A stretch of 64,000 nt of DNA from Enterovibrio sp. JCM 19048 (GCA_001310415.1 BAXE01000023.1:1-64000); one strand, 5' to 3'; shown: positions 38,448 through 49,902, numbered from the stretch's first letter. Notes: a model not told the origin generated them from the sequence alone. Numbers and translations: made by a program.

Positions 38448-39451
38448 TTGAAAAAAGTGACCATCACGGATGTCGCTGAACACGCGGGCGTCTCGGTAAC
38501 GACCGTTTCTATGGTGCTCGGCAACAAAGGCCGCATATCGCAAGACACCGCCGACAAGGTCAATCAGGCCGTGGCTGAACTGGGGTATGTGCGAAACCGC
38601 GCCGCAGCCAACCTTCGCTCCAACAGCAGCGAAATTGTTGGCCTGATCCTCAAAGACATCAGTGACCCTTATTACGCCCAGGTTGCAGCCGGCCTTTGTG
38701 AGGAAACCGAAAAACAAGGCTACATGGTGTTTCTGGCGCAAAGCGGCAATGACGAGAAATTCGAGCAATGCATGCTGACCATGGCACGTCAGGCGTCGGT
38801 GGCATTGCCTTCTGCCCGACGAACGAAAACCAGCAGGTCAACGCAGACGTGTTGAAAGCGCACAACCTCCCGTTGGTCTGCATTTCCCGTGCATCCGTGA
38901 ACCAACAGATTGATTACGTCGGGCCCGATAATGCGAGTGCGGCAAAAATGGCAACCGAACACCTGATTGCCAAAGGCCACCGCCGCATTGCCTATGTGGG
39001 CGGGAAAAGCAGCTCGCTGTGTCGTGCGGAGCGTATCGGCGGTTATTGCAGCACCCTGATGCAATTTGGCCTGCCCTTTAAACCAGAATGGGTGGTGGAG
39101 TGCGATGCAGGCCAAGCCCCTGCTGCTTCGGCCGTGAAAGAGCTGCTGCTCAACCATCCGCAGATCAGTGCTGTCCTCTGCCACTATTCCTCGACGGCCG
39201 TTGGTGCGGTTCATGGCGCACACCGAGCCGGACGCGATGTGGGCAACGACACCCTGTTCAGCAAGGAAGTGTCAATTGTCGGGTTTGATGCCATGCAGGA
39301 TGCAGAGCTGACCGAGCCGCCTATTACTTTCGTCAATTCCGATGCCAAAGAGATTGGCAGACAGGCTGCCAAGCGCCTGATTGAGCAGCTTGAGAAAAAT
39401 GACGAGACGCCGCGCAAAATCATCATTGCCCCCACTCTCACCAATGCCTGA
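38448..39451 (+). CDS. malI: LacI-family repressor MalI (frameshifted)
   Basis: About 334 aa. Hinge-helix HTH: VTITDVAEHAGVSVTTVSMV, GRISQDTADKVNQAVAELGY, NRAAANLRSNSSE; effector domain with IVGLILKDISDPYYAQVAAG, HLIAKGHRRIAYVGGKSSS, and TEPPITFVNSDAKEIGRQAA. One base lost near 38795 (MARQ / GVGGIAFCPTNENQQV). TTG start at 38448 with AAGGAAA 5 nt upstream. Divergent from malXY and preceded by its own operator. Confidence 0.93.
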
Positions 39452-39529
39452 TCACATTGAGAGTTAAGAGAAATGCGGCGCTAAAGCTGATACATTAGCG
39501 CATCATTTTCAGCTTCAGAACGAAAGACA

Positions 39530-40607
39530 TTGGAACTATTCAACATTACCTGCCTGGGTAAGCCGCTTCGCCTTGAAGGCTCACTCGCTGGCTGGCAGGC
39601 GCTTTACTGGAACAACCAACTGGTTTCGCAACTGGCCGCCAGCGCTGATGAAGGCGAGAAAACCCACACCTTCCAACTCACTGCTGATGAAAACATCATC
39701 ACGGTTGATGTCACTAGCCTCATCAACTGGCAGCCGTTCACCATCGACTACAAAGTGACGGTGGATGGTGAAGTGATTGAATCCGGCACCCGCAACGAAA
39801 AAGATATCGAGCGCCAGCAGCCGGTTGTCGCCCCAGAGGGCAAACAGAAATTCAGTTTGATTGGTTTGGCCTCCCTTGGCTGAAACTGCTGAAAAGCGCA
39901 AAAGTGGTGAAAGTGGTGCTGGCCGGTGCCAGTGTCGCGGCTTACTCCTGGCTTTTCTCGTGGCAGTTCGCTTGGCACTGATCGCCTGTCTGGTCGTGCA
40001 TGAATATGGCCATATCCGCGCCATGAAATACTTCGGCATGAAGACCAAAGGGATTTACCTCATCCCGTTTGTCGGTGGTGCCGCCCTTTCCGATGAGAAA
40101 ATCAACACGCGCTGGCAGGACGTGGTCATATCCATCATGGGCCCGACCTTTGGCTTGTTTATGTCTTTGGCATCCATGGTGGCCTACTGGGTGACCGGCA
40201 ATATTTTCTTTGCAGGATTGGCGACGTTCAACGCTCTGCTGAACCTGTTTAACCTACTGCCGATTTTGCCACTTGATGGCGGCCACATTCTCAAAAGCAT
40301 CAGCTTTTCGATGAACAGCGTGGTCGGGCTGGTAGCTTGTGTCGCGGCAGCAGCGGTAGGGGTTTACATCAGTTATGCCTTTGGGTTGGCGCTGCTCGGC
40401 TTCCTGTTGCTGATTGGCAGTGCGGAAATTCTGTTTGAGTGGAAATACCGCCACTTCTCTCACCTGCTGCCTTTAAGCCGTTACGGACAGATTTTCAGTG
40501 CGGTTTGGTACGTTTTAACCGTTGCGTCGCTGGTTGGGGTGATAATTTACTTCGCCACTATCGGTGATGACATGCTAATGCTTCCGTTGCATATTCTCGG
40601 TTCATAA
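39530..40607 (+). CDS. M50 site-2 protease family membrane protein (frameshifted)
   Basis: About 359 aa. N-terminal 110 residues form a soluble, beta-rich region (RLEGSLAGWQALYWNNQLVS, NIITVDVTSLINWQPFTIDY). After frame breaks near 39880 and 39975 follows a membrane domain with zinc motif CLVVHEYGHIRAMKYFGMKT and the second metal-binding element LFNLLPILPLDGGHILKSIS, plus four or more helices. Intramembrane protease of the S2P/SpoIVFB type; target unknown. TTG is the only plausible start, without a strong ribosome site. Same strand as malI but 78 nt apart. Confidence 0.82.
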
Positions 40608-40936
40608 CCCGCCTGACTCAATTCTCAGAATGCCGACAATAGTCGGCATTCATCTCTCCTGATGTTGTCTCAACATTACAGACATACCATCTATTTTTAC
40701 AACACCACTATTACCCCACTTTCCATACTCTTTGTGCGGGAATATTTCATTAGCATTCATTAATTTAGTGCGAATTTTCCAATAGCACGGTTCACAGTTC
40801 AGCATTCTCTCAGACTTTCTACCGGCAATAGTTTGCATTCAGTTTCTGTTTCAATATCGAGACACTCCCGAATCCCGCCCACTGTATATCTTCATTTTGA
40901 GATAAGTGATATTCACCCAAATCGAGGGAATGAGTC
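40608..40936. other. Intergenic region with a possible very small gene
   Basis: About 330 nt. A hairpin ATGCCGAC/GTCGGCAT (40630-40649) follows the protease gene. A 62-codon minus-strand frame (40650-40838; contains NCEPCYWKIRTKLMNANEIF) lacks a ribosome site and homologue I know; I do not call it a gene. The rest is the leader of the secreted protein gene, with GAGGGA before its ATG. Confidence 0.4.
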
Positions 40937-42661
40937 ATGAAATACACCGTACTGGCATCACTGCTTTTATCCGCGGTCGGTGCCCAACAGGCTTACGCCA
41001 CATGCTACGGAAATGTCTACTCACTCAACGCAGGACGTGGACATGTTGGCATTCTGGTAGACGTGCAAGAAAGCGATAAATTGACCAACACATATAACGG
41101 CGATCGGGCGTTGGCTGTTTCCCGTGCCGCATTCAGCGGCGCAGCAATGACCTACAACAGCGACAACAATCGCCTTTACTATGTCAGCTCACCCCGCCCT
41201 ACTGCTTACCATGTGCAGGGGTTGGAAAATTTGGTTTCGGCAGACGAATTCAACAGTCTTGATTTTCACGCCTCTCAAACGCTGCCAAACCAACTGGCTT
41301 ACTACGACCCAAGCACCGGTGAACACACTGTTGTCGGCGATGTTCCAGCAACATTCCGCATGGCCTATGACGGAAACTCCGGCTTATCTATGCCTCCGAC
41401 AACCTCAAAATTTTCACTATCGACCCATCAAATGGTGCAACAACCGTCCTCGCCAATTTCGAGTCACTGATGGTTGCTGGCGGATTTACGTCGTGGGGCG
41501 ATTTCATTTTCTATGAAGGGGAACTGCTGTTTATCACCAACACCCGGGCATTCTCTATCAACACCACCACGGGTGCCGCTACCCTGAAATTCTTCCACTA
41601 TCTGGACTTCGTGACCGGTGCGACGCTGGATCAGAACGGCCAGATCCTTGCATCGGCGAAAAACCAGAATGTGACCGGCAATGTGAACAGCACCTGGCTT
41701 TGGCGTCTCAATCCGCAAACCGGCGAGAAAGCCTCAGTCGGCTTGATCCCAGCCCGCCTGAGCGCGCTGGCAACCAACACGCAGGAAACTTACACCTGCT
41801 ACCCATCTACCGTGTTCCCAAGTGACATGGTCAACGATGTTGGCAGTATTACCACCAGCAATGTCAACGAAGGCGATACCGCCACCTTCACCATCACCTT
41901 TGATAAAGACACCGCCGCAGCAATGGACATTGACCTGCAGCTGATCGACGGTACCGCGACATTAGGCAGCGACTACAGCGGATCAGTCACTATCGAATTT
42001 GAAGATGGCTCCTCCACCACAGCAACACTGTCCAACTCAGCGACGTCAGTTTCCGTGCCCGCGGGTAACGGCTGGATGAAGGTAAAAGTGAATACGATGG
42101 AAGACTCGACCTATGAGAGCGACGAAACCTTCTCGCTGAAAGCCTGGTTCCGAGATGATGAAAGCGATGCGAAATCAGCGTCGGTTGCCATCATCAATGA
42201 CGACTACCAAAATGCCCAGTTGCTGGCAACCCAGAGATGACCTATCGCGGCGTTTGGGGTGAATTCCAGAATGGCTTACACGCGGCCAATCTTGGCTGGG
42301 CAAACAACTACTATGCCTTTAACACTAACGCCCAGGGTCAAGGTGCCTATATCTATCAGAACTTCTACGTGGTTCCCGGTCAGCAATATAGTGTAAACAC
42401 CTACTTCTGGGCACAAAACAGTGGCACCGGCGGCACCCACGGTGGCGAAGTGAAGATCACCAACGCGAGCACAGGCGCCTACATTACTGGCCGCAGCTTC
42501 AGCCTGCGCGAAGGCAACACCACCCAGATAAACTTCAACTTCACCGCACCGACAAACGCCAACTACCTGCGGATTCAAATCACCAATACCAGCGTTTCCT
42601 GCTGTGTAGAAAGCACCGATTTGAACGTCGACTACGCGCGCGTTACGGGCCTAAACCATAA
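40937..42661 (+). CDS. Secreted protein with Calx-beta-like and C-terminal beta-sandwich domains (frameshifted)
   Basis: About 575 aa. Signal peptide MKYTVLASLLLSAVGAQQAY-A. The first 290 residues look like irregular propeller-type repeats (NNRLYYVSS, PNQLAYYDPSTGEHTVVGD, NTTTGAATLKFF, TWLWRLNPQTGEKASVGLIP). Then a Calx-beta-type domain (NVNEGDTATFTITFDKDTAA, LQLIDGTATLGSDYSGSVTI, YESDETFSLKAWF). The end (ANLGWANNYYAFNTNAQGQG ... FTAPTNANYLRIQITN) resembles a carbohydrate-binding beta-sandwich. Breaks near 41385 and 42225; a third near 42650 gives the likely stop at 42661. Probably an extracellular adhesive or binding protein. Confidence 0.7.
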
Positions 42662-42676
42662 ACCGTTAACGGGACA

Positions 42677-42702
42677 AAATAGCCAGCATCCGCTGGCTAT
42701 TT
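42677..42702. terminator. Hairpin between secreted protein and DUF486 genes
   Basis: AAATAGCCAGC pairs with GCTGGCTATTT across ATCC; A- and T-rich flanks make it usable by both convergent genes. Confidence 0.7.
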
Positions 42703-42715
42703 CATTTCATCCTGA

Positions 42716-43066
42716 TCAGGCAAATTTACTGCGGAAGGCAAAATAGACTGCGCCAACCAGACAGAGCCCAGACCACAGATAATCCAACTTCAATGGCTCG
42801 CGCAGATAGAAAACTGAAAACGGCACAAACACCGACAAAGTGATCACTTCCTGCATGATCTTAAGCTGTCCGACATTCAGCGATGTATAGCCAATACGGT
42901 TCGCCGGAACCTGCAGCAAATATTCAAACAGCGCGATACCCCAACTCACCAGCGCCGCAATAATCCACGGTTTGTTGTTGAGTTCTTTCAGGTGGGCATA
43001 CCAGGCGAAAGTCATAAAGATATTGCTGCAAAACAGCAAGCCAATACTGATAGCAACGGGATGCAT
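42716..43066 (-). CDS. DUF486 / DMT-superfamily small membrane protein
   Basis: 116 aa with four membrane helices (about 4-23, 32-50, 72-90, 95-112). Typical DUF486 blocks: SNIFMTFAWYAHLKELNNKP, WGIALFEYLLQVPANRIGYT, QLKIMQEVITLSVFVPFSVF. Half-size relative of drug/metabolite transporters that likely dimerises; substrate unknown. Intact, no strong ribosome site. Confidence 0.85.
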   Translation of the reverse strand: MHPVAISIGLLFCSNIFMTFAWYAHLKELNNKPWIIAALVSWGIALFEYLLQVPANRIGYTSLNVGQLKIMQEVITLSVFVPFSVFYLREPLKLDYLWSGLCLVGAVYFAFRSKFA

Positions 43067-43269
43067 GGCTGGGACTACTCGTAAAAAAGGTAACTGCCGG
43101 GAATGGCAGAAAAAGATGGCGCATTAAACATCAATCCCACTCAACGGACAAGTCCTGTCGAGCATCATTCATCACGTAAAATCCGCACTGACATTATGTG
43201 ATTTATGTCGCACGAATATGCAAGCTGAGGTAGTATGCGCCACCTTTTTTGTTTTGGGTTTATTTTCCC

Positions 43270-44022
43270 GTGATTGCTCCATCCACCAATGCGCTTTATA
43301 CCGACCTTTCCGGTTATTACGATTTGATGTGTGCAGACATCAATTATGAATCTCAAAGTGACTGTGTCCGCCGTCTTCACAGGCTGTTTGGCAATCAGGG
43401 AAAGCGCCATCTCGACTTGGCCTGCGGCACGGGTCCGCACATTCGCCATTTCATCGACACCGGTTTTCAAAGCAACGGCTTAGACCTGAACCAACCTATG
43501 TTGGATCAGGCAAAACTGCGCTGCCCGGAAGCTGAGTTTTCGCTGCAGAACATGTGCAACTTTGTCGTCGACCAACCGTACGATCTGATCACCTGTTTCC
43601 TTTACTCTATTCACTACAGCGGCAACGTTGAAAACCTGCGCGCCTGCATTGAAAGCGCCCACGCAGCACTGGTAGATGGCGGTGTATTCTGCTTTAACGC
43701 AGTGGCGAAAAACCTGATCAATAACGGTTCTTTCGTGCGCCACATCGTTAACCACGAAGGCAGTGAATTCGCGTTCAAATCCGGCTGGTTCTATGGCGGT
43801 GAAGGTGACAGACAGGCACTGAAACTGAGCATTGAAAAGACCACAGACAAAGTGACCGAAGAGTGGCACGACGAGCACCCAATGGTAGCCGTGACCTTTG
43901 AAGAATTGACTGCACTGCTGGAACCGTATTTCGACGTTACCGTGTTCGAACACGACTACGAAAAGCTGGAAATGTGGAACCAGAATTCTGGTAACGCCAT
44001 TTTTGTCTGCGTAAAACGTTAA
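43270..44022 (+). CDS. Class I SAM-dependent methyltransferase
   Basis: 250 aa from GTG 43270 (TTG 43249 also possible). YYDLMCADINYESQ leader, motif I HLDLACGTGPHIRHFIDTGF, motif II LDLNQPMLDQAKLRCPEAEF, and DLITCFLYSIHY after it, as in the Methyltransf_25/CypM-like group acting on small molecules. C-terminal beta strands NAIFVCVKR. Intact. Substrate not predictable; monocistronic with its own terminator. Confidence 0.85.
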   Translation: MIAPSTNALYTDLSGYYDLMCADINYESQSDCVRRLHRLFGNQGKRHLDLACGTGPHIRHFIDTGFQSNGLDLNQPMLDQAKLRCPEAEFSLQNMCNFVVDQPYDLITCFLYSIHYSGNVENLRACIESAHAALVDGGVFCFNAVAKNLINNGSFVRHIVNHEGSEFAFKSGWFYGGEGDRQALKLSIEKTTDKVTEEWHDEHPMVAVTFEELTALLEPYFDVTVFEHDYEKLEMWNQNSGNAIFVCVKR

Positions 44023-44029
44023 TTCAGAG

Positions 44030-44050
44030 CCCCGGATTTTCCGGGGTTTT
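44030..44050 (+). terminator. Rho-independent terminator after methyltransferase
   Basis: CCCCGG-ATTTT-CCGGGG followed by TTTTCTTT. Confidence 0.85.
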
Positions 44051-44081
44051 CTTTATCCTGCCAAATTCCTCGCTACATTCC

Positions 44082-44137
44082 TAAACCATACTCACTGTGA
44101 GCAGTCAGTGACCTCGTTTGCCGTGAGTAATGGTTTA
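44082..44137. repeat. Imperfect inverted repeat at edge of AT-rich segment
   Basis: TAAACCATACTCAC (44082-44095) is inverted as GTGAGTAATGGTTTA (44123-44137) with one bulged base. Sits between the methyltransferase terminator and the unknown small genes. Confidence 0.55.
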
Positions 44138-44261
44138 ATGGTGGAAATGGAAAAACCAAGAAGACGATGTTGTTGTTTGAGAGAATTGGCTGCTGACGCA
44201 GCCAAAATAAGGCTATTGTCTATTAGTTGGAGAAGGGGTCATATGAGTTGGTAGTAATTTT

Positions 44262-44573
44262 TCAGCGCCTCGGATAGATGTGATATCTATTGCCGCCTGT
44301 ATGTTCTATGACAATTTCGCTCCCCTCGTCTAATTGATGTGAAGCGAAGAACTCTTTAACCCAAGAACGTTTTCGAAAAATCTTTTTGTCGCCAGCGATA
44401 TCAGTTAACACTGGTTGCTCGATACCACAGTGAATTTCTAGCCTTTGGGGAGCTTCGCTTTCGATGTTGCTGCCGCCAATAGAATCAGATGGAAACAAAT
44501 CCATTGCTTTTGTGAGATACAAATGGTCGTTTCGAATGTTACCTGCCGTTAACTCAATTACTCTATACTTCAA
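44262..44573 (-). CDS. Small unknown protein, possible DNA-binding pseudobarrel
   Basis: 103 aa. TTG start with GAGGTG 4 nt upstream. Sequence KYRVIELTAGNIRNDHLYLT, ERLEIHCG-like strand, TDIAGDKKIFRKRSWVKEFF, LDEGSEIVIEHTGGNRYHIY resembles the beta-strand pattern of B3/EcoRII-N-type DNA-binding pseudobarrels (known alone or beside restriction-modification genes). This resemblance is by eye only. Local base composition is AT-richer than the core genes, hinting at acquisition. Confidence 0.55.
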   Translation of the reverse strand: MKYRVIELTAGNIRNDHLYLTKAMDLFPSDSIGGSNIESEAPQRLEIHCGIEQPVLTDIAGDKKIFRKRSWVKEFFASHQLDEGSEIVIEHTGGNRYHIYPRR

Positions 44574-44708
44574 TTTTCACCTCGTTTACTAATAACGTCA
44601 CGATAATAGGCGTTTACTAACCCAAACTGATTGAAGCGCCTGAATCACAGCATTTATGTGAAAAATGCGCCACGAGTAAACGTCCCGTTCTTTGTTTTAT
44701 TAGCTGAA

Positions 44709-45131
44709 TTAGCCGATGACGTCTGTATAGCGAAATGATTTGTACGTGAGTTTTGTCCCACCCCTCAGATCTTTACGCATGGCTACTACGATATTTCCAA
44801 TAGCCTGTCTACCCGCTTCTGGATCTGGTGCTTTGCCGTGATTATCTATAACCAACTGCACCATACTATTTATGGCCTCTACAACTTCATCGGAACAATA
44901 GAGCCAGCCTTTGTATTGCTCTTCAAAGAACTCTCGTTTGGTTTTAGCGTTCGCAGTTGCCCCAACAAAACCTTGAAGCTTTACTAACAATTTTGAGTAC
45001 TGTTCTTCTCGATTTTTTAATGCTGCTTCATCTCGTTTTGCTTTTACAGCGAAAGCATATGTTAATCCGGAGCCGAGAAGCAAAGTTACTAAAGGGAATA
45101 GTAACTTAACGACTTCAATAAGAGTTTCCAT
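44709..45131 (-). CDS. Unknown membrane-anchored coiled-coil protein
   Basis: 140 aa from ATG 45131. N-terminal membrane helix (METLIEVVKLLFPLVTLLLG, about 5-26), then a charged helical region (KAKRDEAALKNREEQYSKLL) likely coiled coil, facing the cytoplasm, and a C-terminal half with no motif I know (EVVEAINSMVQLVIDNHGKA). Same AT-rich segment and strand as the previous small gene. Intact. Confidence 0.6.
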   Translation of the reverse strand: METLIEVVKLLFPLVTLLLGSGLTYAFAVKAKRDEAALKNREEQYSKLLVKLQGFVGATANAKTKREFFEEQYKGWLYCSDEVVEAINSMVQLVIDNHGKAPDPEAGRQAIGNIVVAMRKDLRGGTKLTYKSFRYTDVIG

Positions 45132-45494
45132 ATTTATCCATTCAGCTAACAACTTATTAGAACCCAAAGTGGGATTTTTCACGCATCTACCAACACTAGA
45201 TCTCTGCGTAACCGCATGTTTTAAATGCAGTATCATCATATCCTACAAATCTACGAACGGGAAAACATGACAAGGCGGGGATTTCTAAACACGTCTCGAT
45301 TAGCACCAGAAAATCCATTGGAAGCGCTCGAACAATAAAATCACCGCTCACTTATCTCTCCAGCATTACACCCCAAGGTCACTTCGCTGACACCCGTTTT
45401 ACCCCAGATATTTTCTCCCAATCCACACGCTGCGGTTTTAGCGCATAGCATTCAGTGAACTAGGCTCCTGAGAACGACAAACTAGGAGAAACCT
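45132..45494. other. Intergenic region without recognised features
   Basis: About 360 nt between the coiled-coil gene and the DUF1353 gene; no plausible coding frame, hairpin or repeat seen. The ACTAGGAGAAACCT just before 45495 is the ribosome site of the DUF1353 gene. Confidence 0.5.
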
Positions 45495-45956
45495 ATGCTC
45501 AAACAGCCGAAGCTACAGCCCAGTGCATTGACCAATAAATACGAACTGACGTGGGATTTTGAAATTGAAGTAAATGGCGTGGATATCGTGGTGCCCAAGT
45601 ATTTCCGTTATGACGGGGCGACCATTCCTGCTGCAGCATGGCAAATCACCTTCACTCCGTTTCACCCTGATGTGATGATGCCTTCACTGGTTCACGATTG
45701 GCTTTTCTACAACCATCAGGTCGATCGCGAAACCACAGACGATATTCTCTACAAGCTGCTGTTGCAAAACGGTGTCGATAACCTGCGCGCCAATATGATT
45801 TGGGGCGCAGTGAGAGCCGCAGGAGGCTTTTTCTGGGATAACGATGAAGACGACAAAAACATGTTGAGGCGGCTCTGCAAGCTGGTTAAAAACCGCGATA
45901 ACTTTGATCGCTACCAGTTCCCGCAGGAAATCATCGACACCATGAACCAAGTGTGA
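45495..45956 (+). CDS. DUF1353 family protein
   Basis: 153 aa. Matches DUF1353: Y-x-LT-DFEIEVNG, VPKYFRYDGATIPAAAWQIT, SLVHDWLFYNHQVDRETTDD, LRANMIWGAVRAAGG. The family is common on phages and chromosomes, with a conserved HDWLY metal-like motif but no assigned activity. GGAGAAA is 5 nt before ATG. Convergent with the desuccinylase-like gene, only 8 nt apart. Intact. Confidence 0.88.
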   Translation: MLKQPKLQPSALTNKYELTWDFEIEVNGVDIVVPKYFRYDGATIPAAAWQITFTPFHPDVMMPSLVHDWLFYNHQVDRETTDDILYKLLLQNGVDNLRANMIWGAVRAAGGFFWDNDEDDKNMLRRLCKLVKNRDNFDRYQFPQEIIDTMNQV

Positions 45957-45964
45957 GTAGCAGC

Positions 45965-46975
45965 TTAATCCGCGACCATATAAAACAAGCAATCAGACAG
46001 TGCGATGTCGCGCCGGGTGGTGATCATAAATAGCTTCGATGCCTGTTTCAGGCGAAGCTCGCCATCTTGCTCATAGAACAAAGCATCAATCGGGTGACCG
46101 CCTTCGCCGTCGTTGGTGGTCATCGCGTCCAACCCCTTGGCGCCCAGCCAGCCAATCATGCTGTCTGCCGCCATCCAGCCGAAATTGTGGCGGTCAATAT
46201 CCGGTGGCAGAGTCAGGTCGGCCTCATCCACTTTCCGGTCGTGGTAACACAATTCCAGTTCAGGTTTCAGCTGCACACGAACCGGATGGTAAAGCAAGTC
46301 GAGCGGCCAGAAACCAGTGTGGTTCTGGAAGATGTCATCGGTATGGAGGAAATGGTGCAGGCCGTTTTTCGCTACCTCATCAGCCGCAACATCCTGCGCG
46401 CCACCGCATTCGATTGTCAGGATTGGCGTCTCTTCGGAGGTCTGCTCCATCAATGCCCCCAAACGCACGCTACTGCAAAGCATCCGCTCGGTGAACAGGG
46501 AGGAAACATGGCGGTGTTTTTCATCATCAACAATGGTGACTGCAAACGAGGGGCCAGAGCCGGAGGTGTTATGGATATCGACCACGGCTTCCGGCTTCAG
46601 CGCGCGGATCCTTGCCATGATCTCTGCTGCTACGTCATAGCTATCATCGTCGCCATTGCGGCCAAAGCACCGGTTCATGTCCGGTTTGTTTTCCAGATGA
46701 CGGGTTGAAAATGGTGTATCAAACAAGGCCGCATTCACGTTCGCGAGGCAGAAATGGGTGGTGACGGCACACTCAAAAGGTTGATGGAAAAAATGCCACA
46801 GCGCTTTGGTGCCAGAAGGTTCATTGCCATGCAGCAAGGTCACCACCACACGGTGACGAGATTGATCCCGACCCGGCAACGTCAGCCAACTTGCCCCCGG
46901 CAGCGTATCGAGCCAGGCAACAAGCCCCCGCTCCAGTTCACTTTGGGTGGGCCAGCTAACGTCATGCAATTTCAT
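45965..46975 (-). CDS. Succinylglutamate desuccinylase/aspartoacylase-family zinc hydrolase
   Basis: 336 aa M14-like zinc amidohydrolase. Zinc site His/Glu in VVTLLHGNEPSGTKAL, third ligand His in AVVDIHNTSGSGPSFAV, and the catalytic Glu region TPILTIECGGAQDVAADEVA. AGAGGAAATA precedes ATG. Although AstE-like, it is not with other arginine-succinyltransferase genes; instead it follows a glutamate-cysteine-ligase-like gene by 43 nt, so it may hydrolyse an N-acyl amino acid or gamma-linked peptide made or modified by that partner (inference). Intact. Confidence 0.82.
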   Translation of the reverse strand: MKLHDVSWPTQSELERGLVAWLDTLPGASWLTLPGRDQSRHRVVVTLLHGNEPSGTKALWHFFHQPFECAVTTHFCLANVNAALFDTPFSTRHLENKPDMNRCFGRNGDDDSYDVAAEIMARIRALKPEAVVDIHNTSGSGPSFAVTIVDDEKHRHVSSLFTERMLCSSVRLGALMEQTSEETPILTIECGGAQDVAADEVAKNGLHHFLHTDDIFQNHTGFWPLDLLYHPVRVQLKPELELCYHDRKVDEADLTLPPDIDRHNFGWMAADSMIGWLGAKGLDAMTTNDGEGGHPIDALFYEQDGELRLKQASKLFMITTRRDIALSDCLFYMVAD

Positions 46976-47018
46976 TATTTCCTCTCGTCCATGTTAAAGG
47001 GTAAAGCCCACTACTGCA

Positions 47019-48484
47019 TCATAAAATCGGCCAGTGTGAAACCGGCTCACCTGATAAATATTGCTTTTGATACAAGGCGAACATTCTGTTCAGTGCTTCG
47101 TCTTTGGCATATTTGCGTTCGAAGTGTTCAAGAGTCGCCAATTGCCAGCTTGCGCCGCTCTGATGTTTTGCGACCCGGTGTTCAATCACCGCCATCAGCA
47201 TATCGGCTTCAAGTCGCGAGATACCAAGACTAATCAAAGCGTCCGCCACCTTGGGCAGGAATCTCGACAGCACATCGACCAATGGGTACTCCTGCAAAAC
47301 GCCAAGCTCTGACTCCCACAGGATATAGCATCAACGCCATACTGGGCAGCACGGTAGAAATTGTATTTGGCAAACTCGAACGGAAGCCTGTCCATCAGGC
47401 GATCCAAATCTTGCCGGAACACCTGCGCCAGTCCGATACACAATGCGGCATTGGCAACCATGTCCAATGTAGTTGGCCCCGCAGGCAGGCTGCGAAGCTC
47501 GATACGCAGATGACCGCCATCGGCATCGTCATACACAGCGCGGTTCCAGCTCCAGATTGTGCTCTGGTGCAGCCGGAGCGCTTCCAGCCTTGGGCCACAG
47601 CCTTCTTTGCACCGCACATTGTTGGTTTCCGGCAACAACACAGGTTGCAAGCTGACACCCTGCCTGAAAAGTTCCAGCGCACTTTTGCGAACATAACCGT
47701 TGCCAAACGACACACGCTGGTGCATGCCAATTCACGCCACACAGGTTACGGCTGTCGATTGACTGCTTAAACAGCGGAATACGGGTTTCGTGCCACAACT
47801 TCTTTTGCAGGAAAATCGGGGAGTTGGCACCAATCGCCAGGGTGAAAATCGTCGCCAGCTGGAAACTGTTATACCAATCCGCGAATTCATCCGGTGTCAC
47901 CCGGTAATGAACCTGAAACGATGTGTTCGCCCCTTCAAGGGTCAAATCTTCCGCATCAATTTCCAGACTTTCCACACCATGGATTCGCACGTGAAACGGC
48001 CCACCGCGGGATTTACAAAGGATTTCGGTTAAGGCGTGATACCGCGGTGAATCTGTCATGGAAGCCAGCCCAAAATCCCCGTTTCGCAGCGTCGGCAGAA
48101 TGCCAATCGGCGTGATTGTCACACCGTCTTTGGTCGCCAGTGCCTGAAGCGACAGCAAGCGCTCATCCATTTTTTCTTCAAGAAAGTGAATGGCGCGCCG
48201 CCGAATTCGGTATAGGGGCAGTTGTATTCGAGATTGAAGCGGTTGATCTCCGCCGTCATCAGGGGGTCAGCGGCTTTGTCCAATAAATCGAGGTTGTAAT
48301 GGGCAGGACGCCCATTTTTGTCGGTAAGGTAGAGTTCAAGCTCTGCACCCAAAGTGCAGGTGCCAACACCCCACCCCGGCTTTTCCAGGAGAGCTTCCAG
48401 CTCATCCAGTTCTTCCTTTAGCTGCTTGGCGAACTTTTCATGATCGCTGGCGCTAAACGAGGTTTTATTTATGCTCTGTCCCAC
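47019..48484 (-). CDS. Glutamate-cysteine-ligase-like (GCS2/YbdK-type) carboxylate-amine ligase (frameshifted)
   Basis: About 489 aa. GTG start. ATP-grasp-like GCS fold: WGVGTCTLGAELELYLTD (substrate/Mg region), NRFNLEYNCPYTEFGGAPFT, SPRYHALTEILCKSRGGPFH, GVESLEIDAEDLTLEGANTS, GANSPIFLQKKLWHETRIPL, WNRAVYDDADGGHLRIELRS. Breaks near 48175, 47730 (a two-base loss) and 47290. Members join gamma-carboxylates to amines; no kinase or glutathione synthetase gene is near. Co-directional with and just upstream of the zinc hydrolase. Confidence 0.82.
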
Positions 48485-48671
48485 GCTGTTATCCCTCGCC
48501 TGACTTCATTTTTAACATAGAACAAAATTCGAGCGCTTACAGGTAGCTAGCGGGGCAAGGCGGCAGAATCACGCGGCTTGTCCCAGATGTGAGTGGGCTT
48601 GTGCATCAAATTTCCGTGTAGAAGAAGGATCTGCTACACTCGCGCTCCGATTTTTTGGCCGGATTTTAGAG

Positions 48672-49902
<1,231 letters not shown>

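Noticed and set aside
40650..40838. 62-codon minus-strand frame with NCEPCYWK
   Set aside because: No ribosome site or family resemblance; insufficient support for a gene.
44082..44137. Inverted repeat as an integron attC site
   Set aside because: No RYYYAAC/GTTRRRY core pair, no integrase, flanking genes not a cassette array.
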